Origin: Setophaga petechia
Taxonomy: Eukaryota > Chordata > Aves > Passeriformes > Parulidae
Direction of reading: 5' to 3'
Length of the DNA stretch: 64,000 bases
Assembly: GCA_024362935.1 (NCBI GenBank)
Contig: JANCRA010000009.1
Span: 11,984,001-12,048,000 of the forward strand
Shown here: one piece after another, positions 37,001 through 49,588 of the stretch
Position numbering within the stretch: position 1 is the stretch's first letter
Layout of the letters: the number at the start of each line of letters is the position of its first letter
Made by a program: the position numbers and the translations under genes
Notes under the pieces: generated by a model
Seen by the model: the letters and a program-made list of their open reading frames with translations, nothing else
Database searches by the model: none
Told to the model about the DNA's origin: nothing

Positions 37001-39744
37001 CTGCAAAACAAGTGATATCTGCATTTTATTTTGATAAAGTCTCCCTGGAGGAGTCTGTCAGTAATCTACAGCTGAGACACTGGGAAAATATCTTTCTTCT
37101 TCAACCATTTGGTTCTTTCACTTATTTAAAGCCTAACTCCTTCTGGGTATTTTGCTCTTTAAATGTACACTGAGATCTTTCCTTGTACATGGTTTAAGGA
37201 GATAATCGCTGTTGTCAGCTGTGCCATTTTTTATTTGACTCACAGATAATTTGTGTTTTTCTTGAAGTTCCTCAACTCTTTGGCTGAAGCAATTAAATAA
37301 GAGTTTGAGGGAGCCAGGTCTTGTGCTTGAGAGGAAGAAATTTTTTAAAACTTGAACATTCAAACAAACCTGGAGAACCCAATACTTCTAAAATAGTATG
37401 ATTTTAAATCCTCTCACAACTCCATAGTGCTCACTATTATCAAAAATGCTGCACTATTAAACATAAATGGTAATAAAAATGTTTGCTAAAAGTGATCCTT
37501 CAATAGCAAACAATAGAGCTACTGATTCAACAATGAAATTTAATCAAAAACTAATAGCCCATGTGCCCACACAAATGTCTTATTTCTCTGGCTTCAATTT
37601 TCCTTCCATGAGGAAATCTTGGCTCTCGTTGCCTTCCATGTCTTTATGCTGACAGTTGAGTGGGTCTGTCTTTATAAATGATTATAACAGCCCTCATCCA
37701 TCAGTCACTATACAATTTTAATTTAATAAAGCTGATTTTTGCTAATATGTATTAAATATGCTCTAAAGGTGTTTTCCAATCTCCTCTCCCACAAATTTGG
37801 AAGAAAAGTGTTTTCTGACTTACCAGCCTATTTCAAGATCTGCCTCTTATGTTTTTTTGTTTCCCTCAGTGTGTTTGCACCCTTTGAAATTTTTCTGCAG
37901 ATCACTCATTAGAAAATTCCTTTAGATAAATCAGTTCTGATGCTGAGGTTGCCTGCCCTGCCAAGCAACCAGTTCAGATTGTTACACCTAATGGCAGCTG
38001 TAGCTTGGTCTCTCCAAGCGTTATGTGCCTGAGTGCCACTCCAAATGCACCCAAAGCTCCCTCCTTCAGTCCTCTCACACAGACTTTCTCAGTGATTTTG
38101 AAGCTTTAATTTCCTCCAGCCTGTAATGAAGGGGTCTTTAAGAGCACTTAAAATTGTTGGGCAGGCTGCAAAGGGCACACATCTGATTTCTGAAAGTTTT
38201 CTTTCACCAGCAGACACTCTCCTTCTTCCCTTCTGAGGAATCTTCAGCTCCTAATCAGGGCAACTTGAACCTGAACTTGTGCTTGGCACAAACTTAGAAA
38301 TATGTCTGTCATCTGCTGGGATCTAGCTTTGTAGTCCAAACACCTTTTCCAGTGACAATGCAAAGGTTTTTTCCTGAAGATTTCAGTTAATGCTGCATCA
38401 AGATGTTGCAAATCCATATGTTAAAACTGCTTGTAACTTAAAGCTTTTACTGAAGGAGGAGACTTTTTCTTGAAGAAAAAAGATGAATCATTATAAACAG
38501 TTTCAAATTACTGAGTAACACAACACACACAATAGAAGCAGCAGAAAGCAGGGACAGGAACATTATTAAGATCATGACAAAAGGGAAAATTAGAATAAAG
38601 ACTTTTAAAATTCTAATTAACTTTTAAAAAAATGTAAATTTTGCTACATACTTGGAGGTTTTGAACTTGGTGTTTAAGGAACTCATTACTGATCCTGAGG
38701 TCATTTGTTCCAGCATCCTGGTGCTGCAGTACTAGGGATTATGCAAAAAGATGGAAAAAAACAACATAAAGCACAGAGCAAGTGTAGCAAACAGAGAGAA
38801 GCAGGCAGGCAGTATTTAACCAGCTGTAAGGCTGAGCACAGATGTGCTCCCCATCCCTAGCAAAGCACCCCGAGTGCTTTGGCTGGCCCAGCAGGGAGGG
38901 GCAGGGCTGGCCTCTGCAGCTCCACAAAGGAGATCTTCCTTGTCACAGGGTTATCCATGACCACCTGCTCCTGGTGGCACTGACCACTCTTAGCTGCTGA
39001 GCTGATCACTCACAACCAGCAGCCCCAGCTAGCACAATCAGCGTCCTAAAATCTTTCCTTTACTTTCTCATATCTTTCCACGTGGATGTTTTTCCTCTTA
39101 AATACACCAAATTCTGATCTTATCTTAACAGTCCTACTTCTGCCACTACATTTGTCTTTCTTATCTCCATACAGACTTTTTCACATCTCTTTCAGACTTG
39201 CCTGTGTGGAGATTATACAGCTGTGCTGCATCAGAGCTGAGTCTTGGCTCCAAATACATGGTCAGAGAGACCCTGGGTGGCAGGAGAGAACTTGCAACTG
39301 GGTCTGCAGAAAAGGGGTTGGTTAAAAACAACCATAATAAATTCCTAAACACATCAGCATAAATTTCTATCATCATAATGTATCCACAGACACACACACA
39401 CACCAAAAATGAAGCTCCCTCTGAGTAATAAATATCTTACTCCTGTAAGCTAACTAGTTAAAGAGGATTTTACAAGGCAAGCAACCTATGGCTAGGGCAA
39501 GCCACCTGATTTTTCACACTGAAGCAGTTTATCAAACACTCATCCAGCATCCCTAGGCACTCATAATTCCTAACCTACTTAGAGCTTTAGGGGCACAACA
39601 TCTGGAAGACCAGACTTAAAATGACAAAAAAGCTTTGAAGGTCATGCAGGATAATTTACCTAAGCTTTGAGTATTTGATAGATGAGAGGGCTGTTACTCA
39701 TTGGAAATGTTAGGAGACATTACAAGAACTACTGAGAAACAGAA
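34039..39744. other. Unassigned sequence
   Basis: No gene or repeat family recognised. A GC-richer patch at 34430-34620 carries frames on both strands (161 codons minus, 99 plus); the long minus frame mixes that patch with AT-rich flanks and is not protein-like. A 13-bp unit is repeated at about 34824-34849. The stretch 35400-37700 is AT-rich with only short open frames. Confidence 0.4.
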
Positions 39745-39840
39745 ATTTATAGGTTCATAAATTTTAATGCCAGAAGAATCATCTAATCTGACCTGCATAC
39801 CGTAGGCAATGAAATTCCTCCAAGTAATTGCCACGTGAAG
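39745..39840 (-). mobile_element. Fragment of an ancient CR1-like 3' end
   Basis: The segment begins with GGTTCATAAATTTTAATG and then CCAGAAG.ATCATCTAATCTGACCTGCAT.., closely following a repeat I know to be very common in turtle and crocodilian genomes and present as relics in birds. I remember it as the antisense of an old CR1-type 3' terminus, with its TCATAGAT-like tail at the low-coordinate end. Only about 95 bp is clear. The family name and the limits are uncertain. Confidence 0.5.
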
Positions 39841-42800
39841 CTCATCAATTTGGGGCTAAAGTAGCACTTATCTCCTCATAGTAACAATTATCATAGAGCA
39901 TGAGGTAACTACTTTTTAAGAACAAGAGAAAAAAGAGAAGGAAATTTTCTAGTGCAATTCTATCCACCCCCTTTTTCTCTACGTGCCATGTCTGGTGGAA
40001 GATTTCAGGAAGTTCTACTGCAGTTAAGATTACAGAAGATAAATGAAAAATACCTATGCAGTTAGCACATGACATTACACTTCTTGAGTATCTAGAAACT
40101 GCAGAGAAGAGGGTAATAAATTATATTTATGCAGCAAACAAGAAACAAGGAGCTAAAATAAACACAGAAAAACCTAAAACCAACACAAAGCATTTATGCA
40201 TAAGAAAAAATACACTTGGTAAATGGAATGTAATAACAAAGCTGCAGCATACATTTACTTTCAGTAGCTTTGCACATTAGAAAATTATGATCATGAACAA
40301 AATTATAACAATAACCTAGGATATGTGGAGCTTCCTTCTGAAAGGAAGTTATGGAAAACAGTAAAAGCACATCTTTGGCAGAAAAGATTACCGGCTGGGT
40401 AGGTAGTGCAACCTATGCCAGAGCAGGAACATGGAAAAAATAACAGCAGAAGTTGAGCATAAAAGAAAGGAAATTGGTAAGTAAGGGGGAGAGCTAAGGA
40501 AATGTTACTTTATATGAATTTGTCCTGCAATTGGCTGAGTGACACCTCACACCTGCTCACCTCAAGAACAAGTGCTTCTCCTTACGCTGCAACTCCCACC
40601 ATTTTACACACAGTGTCTGCAGTGTCCCATCGTTGCCCCATAGGATTTTGTTCCCCATGTTCCCACAGCACAGCACCCCTCCTGCCCATCTATCCCTTCC
40701 CCTCCTGCCTCTCAGGGCTCCCTGCCAGGGCCAGAGACAGGACCACAGTCACACTGACTGCCCATGCTGGGGTCATGCTGAGAACCAGAACTGAGGCATG
40801 ACCAAATCCTCTGCTCTTTTCACTTAGAAGCAGAATCAATGAAGTCAGTGTTCTCTAATCAGTCCCTGATTATTAAATATTTTTTAAGACTTCATAGTCT
40901 TTGAGGCCTCTGCCTTAATTGATTAAAAAGGGACAAAGAGGGAGAAGAGGCAGAGGAAAACAGTGAGATAAACCAATTTTATTGACTTTATTTCTCATAA
41001 AATCAGACTAACAAAAAATAAATGTGTAATGTACTCATTAGGGGAAAGAGAGAAAAAAGCATGCCATCCTCTAAATACTGACAGGCAGGCTTAATACTTC
41101 TGGAAATAAAGTATACAAGTCCCTTTCAACTGAGTCATCAGGATGTCAACCATCTAATCAGAATTATTAGGGGATCTCAGTAGTATTCATTATTTTTGTT
41201 TTAATTCCGTGTAGGAGGTTGAAAAATCAAATCTACACATTTTGATCAGAAAGGTCTTTGTGGCTGTCTCATGAAGGAGGAACATATTTCTAGGTCTTTC
41301 ATTAGAAGAACAATATACAATTACCAGTACAAAGGATGATACAAAATGTACCCATCTAGCAAGTGAATATCTAAGTTAAGGCTTGAGATTAATAAATGTA
41401 TAAATAGATTAATTTTATAAAAGCATTTGCAAAAGCAACTTCTATCAGAACTAAATGATTATCAGACAAATATGCATGTGATTTTTATTTCAAGTTCCCT
41501 ATTTCCTTTAACTATAAATACCATAGAATCTCTTAGCATACATACCTACATAAGTGTTTAGGTAAATAACACTTCTATAAATATAACAAATGTTTCTATA
41601 AGTGCAACTGCATCCTGATGAAGAATAATTATTTTTCTATTTTCTTGGATTTCTCAGCAATAGATACTTAAATAAACGTGAGACAGCGTCATTCTAATAA
41701 ATGACTGTAGGACATGCAGCCAGAAAGATGTAAAGGAGACAGATCATGAATTATTTATCATTGTCACTGCTACAGCTTGTTTGAAAAAAAAATAATGTAT
41801 AAGTGCCACATGGGAGAGAGTTTGTCCACCTGACTTGGGGGAATTTGACTACTGGTAGAAGGATCAAGACCTATCTCAATGATAAACCACCAACAACCCT
41901 TCCAGTGATCTCCTATCTGGGTGTAAAAGGACACCCAACCTGCCTATGGAGCTGTTTTCAGAGCAGTATTTTATACCTTAAGTTTTTCTTCTAGAAGCAG
42001 GTTTTGGGTAACTGCTGCTTTCTTCATAGGGAAATTGTGAATAGGAAACTTCTTTCCTGTCCAGTTCTCCCTGTTTTTCAGTGTCCCAACAGGAGTGAAA
42101 ACTCCCATCTGCCTAATGCTGAACTTCAGCCACTTTAGTTTTATATGTTGCACTGGAGTTGCTCACTCTCACTTTCTGCTATGTTCATTGGAGAGAAGCA
42201 CTTTAGTGATTTCTTGACCTATTTTATGTATCAACGTGAAGTTTGATACAATAAGTTTAAAATAAATATGTCTCTCAGGGCTGATTCTAGTTGGTTGTTT
42301 CTTGTTTGTTTTTTTCCCCCTTGGAGGGGGTACAGGCTGTACTTACAGCACTTGGTTATTCTAATTTTAGGCATTGAATGTAAGGTTGAAATCACTTTTG
42401 CCCAAACAGTACCAGTGTGCTCTGAACTGAGGTACATAAACTTTTGATTGCACTCAGACATTTCTAGAGGAAAAGGCACATTTTATAGATGTATTTATTG
42501 CAGTGAGCTGCAGTAGTGTGGAAGCTGTCCTGCTCCAGGCAGAGGGAAGAGGCGATCTGAGGACACACAACACCCCAGCAGCTGCAGGTATGGTATGCAT
42601 GGTTCCAATTACACCTGACACTGAACCTGATGCCTTGATGGAATAACTACTGAAGGTTGCAGGAAGCTGCCAAGATTCATGCATATGCATCAGGAACCCT
42701 ATTGAAATATGGGAGAGCAGCAGCTGACTTCAGTCCAAGTCATTGGGTGACAATGACAATTTTTTTCCTGTCTTCCATGTGTAGAAAAAATAATTAATCC

Positions 42801-43870
42801 TGCCCACTAATCATTGTCTTAAAAACAATAGCTATATTTTAGCTATACCTTGTTTTGTATATCTTACTTCTAAAATTACTTGGCACTGCATATGTGTAGA
42901 CATAAAAGTCTGCTACTGAATTTTCTGTTGAGATTCCCAACCAAACTAAAATGGATTAGGGTTAGCAATGACAGAGAGAAAGCAGGCTGTGATGGGGACA
43001 GAAGCAGAACTGAAAGGCTTTCCCACTGGCTTGTGATGAGATGTGCATCACCTTGAGAGATGGCTCACCTGTGGGCTGAAGGGAGCACAGCTCAAAGCCA
43101 AACTGGTGTGCTAGGCAGCTGTAAATTCTGCTGTTATTTCCCCTCCCTGTACTTGTCCTAAATAGACCGCATGATTTCTTAGCCCTGCATTTCAGACTGG
43201 TAAGCTCATTTTCCTCGGAGGTAGAAGTTTTCTTGGTAGACTGGCAGCTTCAAAGGAGATCCTTCAAAGATGCTGCTGAAGGTAAGGTGCTGGTGGAGTC
43301 CCAGTTGTATTCCGTGAGGAAGCACCTAGCCCCTAGCTAGGGGCACCAGCAGAGCTCCTGCTCTGCTCTCCTGAGGTGCCAGCTCAGAGGGTGGTCAGGC
43401 CAGGAGGGGAGAGCATGCCATGGGCAGGGTGGCAGGGCTGCCCTTGGAGGCAGCAGGGAGCGTGAGGACAGCTGAGTCCATCACAGTAACCTCACTACCT
43501 CCACACCCACAGCCACCAGGAGAGGAGCCATGCTCATGTTATGTACATGGCCTTGTATTTTCCTGCAGTTAACTGAGAAAGCCCAGGTTCTATTTTGCTG
43601 CCTACTGCACATATATATGAGTGCAAGGATGGCTGTGGGTGGAAGATCTTCAATCATATCTCTATGATGAAAACAAAGATGTGAATTCTGAGATCAAGAT
43701 AAATATAAACATATTTATATTTATGCCCTGACTGATCCTTTCTATTCACGGCTCTGGCTTTGTGCGTTTCATGACCAGAGCAAGGTGTGGGTGCAGTGGG
43801 GAGCAAGTGGCTGACAGATAACAATTCTCTGATTTCTTAATCCTGTTCACCCGCCTCCTCCCTCCCTCCC
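39841..43870. other. Unassigned sequence
   Basis: No gene or known repeat recognised. GC-richer patches lie at 40540-40800 and 43270-43530, the latter with several CAGG/CCAGG runs. A single telomere-like GGATTAGGGTTAG phrase (about 42955-42967) is not an array. The rest is AT-rich. Confidence 0.4.
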
Positions 43871-43908
43871 ACAGTGTTCCTGCGAAACGCCCTTTATTTC
43901 TTTTTTTA

Positions 43909-43922
43909 CCACTAGATGGTAG
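43909..43922 (+). promoter_or_regulatory. CTCF-like core motif, candidate only
   Basis: CCACTAGATGGTAG differs at one informative base from the common vertebrate CTCF core, CCAC.AG..GGCAG. It sits in a local GC-rich context just after a pyrimidine-rich run (CCTCCCTCCCTCCC). CTCF sites mark loop anchors and insulators. A single motif match in 64 kb is weak evidence. Confidence 0.25.
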
Positions 43923-46631
43923 TAGCAGGTAGAGACTTGGGTTTTTTTATTTTTTTCCCCCTCTTTTTCTCACTCCCCTTTGTTTACTGTCTGTAGATTA
44001 GTTTCAAGACTCCGGGTCTAGTAAAAGGTTTATTGTTTTCTCTGCATGATCAAATGATTATGCACATACTAAAGATTTGAAATGTTTTCAAAATGATAAT
44101 TTTCTCCTTTTCCTACATCCTTGCTCCCCACACACCCTTACTGAATCCAGTGTGTGGAGCTAATCAGAAGCAGCAACCATGACGGTCAGAAACAAGCCTC
44201 ACTTGCCTCCAAAATCCCTCTGAAGACCTTCCTATGTACTATTAATTACACTCAGAGTTTTCAGTAATTACTTCTTTATGGGTAGTAAGGGGCACAAGCA
44301 GCTGTTTTGTGGCCTCCAAAGCAGCCCTGTGCTCTCGCTCAGCATGCCTTGCCTTTCTTTCCCCACTTCCCGGGCTTAGGTGAGAAGAAATATTCCCAGC
44401 CCTGGTAGCTCTTGCAGAGAGATTTCTTGCCATCTGGCTGGGACAAGGACAGAGCCAGGCAAGGAGGCAGCTATGTTTCCTGACACTGTGCACCTTGGAA
44501 AATTTTTAGAAAAGGAGTTACTTCCCTATGACTCCAAATCATCTCTTTTGATTTTTTATATAAGACACATTTCTGCTCTGCAGATGCAGGCAACAATTAT
44601 TAAAACATTCTCTTAAATTAGTGCAAGCTGTGCCAAACCATCACTAAGAGTTCATCAGTGTGTTGTGTATCAAAGCTGTTTTGGACTACCATATTAGAAA
44701 GAAGAGAAAATACAATCAGTGCAGTTGTCATTTGATCATATCAAATATTATCCTTGGCTACTGATAAAGTACCACAAAAGCATCATTTTGCAAGTGCTTG
44801 ATGACTAAAGTCTGGATTTTAAGACTGCATTCCCTCTATAGAAATTTATTATAGATGGATGAATACAAATCGAGGACCACACATAATAAGTACTTTATAT
44901 ACTCTCCCTGTCCCTCTGGTACATTCTCTTGCACAGTTCACTGTGTTTATGTGACCCCAAGGAGGACCCTCATGTTAAAGGGCAGGTCAATTTACTGAGA
45001 GCTATATTTACTGTTCAAATGGAAGGCACCAAACTACAATAATGATAACTGAAGGAAGAGCCATCCTTTCATTTAGTGAGAAATAAACCTTTTATGATTT
45101 TCTCCATAAGCCTATCTCTCAAATATCTATTTCTACACAGATAAAAGTGCCTATTTAGCAGACTGTTCAAGACCAAGTTCTGAAGGGTATTTTCATCCTT
45201 TTTTACGTAAAGCACAGACCAAAATAACACCCAAGCAAAACAAAACAGGAAACACATATTCCTACATCTATTAGTATTAGTCTGGATTAAAGCTTCCATT
45301 TTCCCTGCCTTTGCTTTTGTAAGGTAATAGAGACATGCATCTTTCCTCTTTCTTTCTGACTTCTTTCTGTCTCTCTTCCCTTTCTGCCACAGCAGAGGAA
45401 CACTTGAAAAATTAATTCAAACTAAGAAGCAGATCCTCAGGTGCTGAACATCAAAATTGCTCCAATGAACTCGAGTTATACAAATTTTTATTAGTTGCAA
45501 AATTGGCCCCACTGGATTTTAATTGCACTTCAACATCTGATGTACCTTTTGATAGCAAAAGTAGGCAGTCCTAAGCAACCCTTTAATTTTCACTGGAGAA
45601 GGGTTTAACATTCAGTAAAGCATTTCTCAGCTAGAATTTCTCCTTTCAATTCATAAGTACATGCATGATCTGCTGTATAACTTCAATACTTCATATTCAT
45701 TTCCAGGTACCTGGTCCTATTATAAAATGTTCATAGAAATGACTGCATTAATAAAGAAAACCTCTATCAGAAGAGAAATATGTTCTTATAGCTAAATAAT
45801 TTGTGCTGGCATCAGGCATTTTGGGCAACATTCCTGCTCTCTTCACTTGCAACAAGCCACCTGGAAATTGTTCCTCCAGCCTGACCAAGGGCTTAGCGAA
45901 GTCCCCAAATTGAGAAGGTTGTGGCTCTCCCGTGTTCTCTGTGCTTACATGAGGTATCTCCTTTTGCTCATGAAAGGCAGTGTGGCTCCCCAGCAGTGAC
46001 AGGTCAAAAAACTTGGTTAAATACCTAAAGTTAGGTGTGGCAATTACTATTCACAAGTGTTTTACGCCAATACTGCAGTCCCACTTTTTCCCTGCCTCCT
46101 GGAACTCTTCAGCACCCCTTCCTCCCCTTCTCACATCCCTGTGCAAGCAGCCAGGATTTGCCTGATGAAGAGAACTACAGGCAGGTTTGGACCAAAACTG
46201 AGGTTGAAAAAAACAAGGATTCTCACCACTCAGACCTTCTGTCCATCCTCCCTACCACATGGGCATGCATTCGTCTTACCATGCAAACACATGGGATCGC
46301 AGACAGGACACAGAGGATGAGAGGTATGGTGAGGTGTGCCTGCTTATGGCCCCCCATGGGGTTTTTGTCACCCAAAGCAGGGAGATCTCATCCATACTCC
46401 TTACTGGGATGAGTCTCCCGAGCCATGGCCAGACAGTGTTAGATGATAGTGGCAAAAACTAGCTGTAGTAGCCTAGCCTGAGCCTGTTCAGTTTATTAGT
46501 GTAGACAGAGAACTGTGAGAGAGGGAGAAATATTTCCTAATAGTGCATCAGTGCTGGGTTCATGAAATGAAGAGAGGAATACCTAGTTCATCTAAAAATA
46601 TGCTGTCTTGTCTAATTAGCTTTGTGCAGCC
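43923..46631. other. Unassigned sequence
   Basis: No gene or known repeat recognised. A T- and C-rich low-complexity stretch spans about 43938-43980. An AT palindrome with 11-nt arms and a short loop lies near 43701-43726. Open frames of up to 125 codons around 46035-46412 overlap in all three plus frames, a sign of low stop density and not of coding. Confidence 0.4.
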
Positions 46632-46662
46632 TCTAATGCCATAAGGGTACCATTGGACAATA
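46632..46662 (+). repeat. 31-bp sequence with an exact inverted copy at 49558-49588
   Basis: All 31 bases are the reverse complement of 49558-49588; the match stops abruptly on both sides. The motif contains GGGTACC. The distant copy lies right beside a perfect palindrome. The source could be an unrecognised repeat family, or one copy may have been templated from the other during break repair. Confidence 0.85.
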
Positions 46663-49240
46663 AAGTAAAACATCCAAAAAAAGTAAAACATTCTCCCACA
46701 TCTCCCAAATGGCTCTGAGGCTTTTCTTTGAGCCAAGACATTGTGTTTAACTCGGTTCAGTAGAAACTTGGTTTCGTAACAACACTGGGTTTGTAGTTTT
46801 ATCCTCATCTGTCCCTGTGGTGTTGAACTCCCAGGTTGGACCCTCTCCACATGGATACAGCACTGGCTCTCCTCTCACTGCCAGCCCCACCACTGAGATG
46901 AACCCGCTGTTTTACCCACCCGGGACAGGGTGACACTACAGGCAAATCAACCTCCAAACCCCACCAGGCAGAGTAACATTGCAGAAACCTGCAGATTTTG
47001 TGCTCAGCTAGGAAAATTTCAAATGTTAAATTGTTTCTGAATCCATGTGTTTGAGAACATTCAGTTCCAAGGTGCATGTTGATATTTTCACTTCTTGTCC
47101 CGAAGAAGACAGAAATTCTAATTTTTGTTCAGCTATTGCTGCAGCTTCTGGCTCCTGCTATAATAAAAGCAAACCAATTACAATAAAGTAAAAATAGGTT
47201 TAAACAAACCATTCCATAGGTGCCTTGTACAACAGTCTCAATATTCTAAAACTAAGCTTTATTTTTTCCAGAACACAGAAGATTTCCTCACATAAAATGG
47301 CTAGTTCCAGCTACTTCCAACTAATTATGTTACATTTTGTGTGTGCCATGTATTTTTTCTTCGCCTAATTCATGACAGGACTTCCAAAGTGTAGCATATA
47401 GTACATTCTGCTCTCAGCTACTCTGGTGCAACCACATTGATTTCAGGGGCTGTGCTGAGCTCTGAATTCTGCTCCCACAACTGCATGTTTGCCCACTCTT
47501 CAGTCAGACTTGCTCTCTGTTACACTTGTTTGGGACACAATTTCAAGAATTAGTCAAGAGGCTTGGAAAGTGCAGTCGTGGTTGTTGTTCAACAATAGCT
47601 TGCTCCTGACAATGGCAATAACTAATCTGGGCTTTTCACTCTTGCTGACATTGTGATCGCTTCTGAGTCTGCTTTTGTTGTTTTGGGGTTTTTTCTTTAC
47701 AAGAGGGAGAACTGTGGAAAGCAAAGAACATTTTTAAAAATAAATTTCAGGCAAAGTTATTATACCATGCTGTGTTATTGCACATGGTGCCTCAAAATTG
47801 GCAGCTAGGCTATGTCTTGGGATCAGGTTGCTGTGCTGTTTCCTAATGATTTTGCAATATAGAAAGCACTGCCTAAAGGATAATGGAGATTGTGAATGAG
47901 TGTGTTCTTGAGAGGAGAAACTGTTCATTTCACATGGCATATGAGAAGGTGTACTTCCTAAGAGGCTAGACTGGCTATAGCTTTGTGATTCACAGAATTG
48001 TCCCAGCTATAAGTTAGAGACTAGGGCCATCCCATTTTGGATATCAGCAGTGGAAGAAGATACCTCAATTGAAGAATCAGACTATCCTGAAACTATTAGT
48101 GAAACCTTGTCCCAGTTCCAAACAAATAGTGTTTGCTCTGGTGCACAAGTTGATGTCTGTGCACTGCTGGAGCAGGATAAACCGCAAGAGCACAGGTAAG
48201 TGTATCATCAGTTTGGAACTGGCCAGTGAACTGCTGGAAGTTTGCAATGAGATCTTATCATGGGGGGATCATACTAGATGGGATAAGGTATATACCTTAA
48301 TATATATATATATATATATTTCTCCAACTTGAAGTTAGTGAAATTAGACTCTTTTGGTTGTCATGGATATGGCTAGGATTTTCCCTGAGGAAGGAGTAGC
48401 CAAACATACCAGAGGCAAAAGATATTTCACCTTGTGTCTGCAAGGTATGTGGTCTCCATTGATAACTAAGTGGGGAGCAAAGGCAAAACATACAATGCCA
48501 GGGTATTGGGGAACCCTGGCATCTATAGGGTGGGACAAACAGGAGCTAATTTTCATCCTGACATTGTTGTTATCAGTGAGGCATTAGTGTCAACAGCTAT
48601 TCTGGAGGACTAACTTTGGCTTTATATGTCTTAGAAAAGAAGTTTAGGTTAAATACAAAGCCGAGCAGAGCACATTTAGTGGGTTAAATGGAGTAAGCAT
48701 TTACATAGCAGACATTAACTAAACAAGCATTTGGATACCACTGTGACAGATATCATCCAGACTGCAGAGCTCTGCAATAGAACTGCAGGGGTAAATTTAA
48801 GCACTTTTATAAGAAAGTATCTGGGAGAATCACAGGGTTTTTCAACCAGTCACATACATAGAAAACTGTGGCATTCAATACTGAGACAGGTTCAGAGCTA
48901 GCACAGAGGAGATCACATCCTCCTCCAAAACCAATAGTCCGACAGCTTGAAAATGTGGAGAGAAACTTGGAAAAGTATGCAATATATCATTGGTTAAGTG
49001 GAATGAGAGTCCTAATGCATTAATAAAAAATAAAGAAAAGGAGGTATTCCATATGTTCTGTTTTATAATGTATCGGTGAGTTGTTTTGTAAACACTTTGT
49101 AAATATACCTGTACTGCATGAATGCTATGAAAATACAGAGAAAGAACTGTTATTATCACAGGATGGGTTGGGAGGGCTGCTCTTATTATTTGAAGAATAA
49201 AGTATATTTTCTGAATTTCAGGTTTCAGCCTTGCCTTTTG
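46663..49240. other. Unassigned sequence with an (AT)10 run
   Basis: No gene recognised. An AT dinucleotide run of about ten units lies at 48300-48319. The 12-base phrase AAAGTAAAACAT is repeated near 46662-46689. Other frames here are short. Confidence 0.4.
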
Positions 49241-49249
49241 TCTTGATCT

Positions 49250-49305
49250 TTAGATGTAGAAGGGACTATCATAATCAATTTCATTCAACATCCTTACCTG
49301 AGAGT
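49250..49305 (-). mobile_element. Possible fragment of the same ancient CR1-like end
   Basis: The words AGAAGGGACTATCATAATC and, further on, TTCAACATCC resemble the same old amniote repeat as at 39745-39840, in the same orientation. Only about 40-50 bases can be matched by eye, so this is tentative. Confidence 0.3.
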
Positions 49306-49483
49306 TGTATGAGGCATCCTGTGTGAAGTCTTGGTCATTTTTATGTTTTGAAATTTAGTGTTTACATTCTCATATTCTTTATCTTATTTGTTTATTTAAT
49401 GTAAGCTTCAAAATCATTACTGCGGAGAGGAACACATAATCAAGAGTGGATGAGACCCATAAGTAAGGAGATATAAGCATCTG

Positions 49484-49549
49484 AAAAATATTCATATGCC
49501 AGTATGAATATATTGTATAATATATTCATACTGGCATATGAATATTTAA
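49484..49549. repeat. Perfect palindrome, 29-nt arms, 4-nt loop
   Basis: The left arm (49486-49514) and the right arm (49519-49547) are exact reverse complements around GTAT. The arms include TATGCCAGTATGAA and its complement, so this is not merely an AT run. It is long enough to extrude as a cruciform and would be a replication-slippage hotspot. Ten bases after it comes the 31-bp segment that repeats 46632-46662 in inverse. Confidence 0.95.
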
Positions 49550-49557
49550 TAGTATAA

Positions 49558-49588
49558 TATTGTCCAATGGTACCCTTATGGCATTAGA
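49558..49588 (-). repeat. Inverted copy of 46632-46662
   Basis: An exact 31-bp reverse-complement match to 46632-46662, 2.9 kb away. It abuts the palindrome at 49486-49547 with a 10-bp gap. The sequence outside the 31 bp shows no similarity between the two places. Confidence 0.85.

Noticed and set aside
42955..42967. Telomere-like GGATTAGGGTTAG
   Set aside because: Fewer than two full TTAGGG units; not an interstitial telomeric array.
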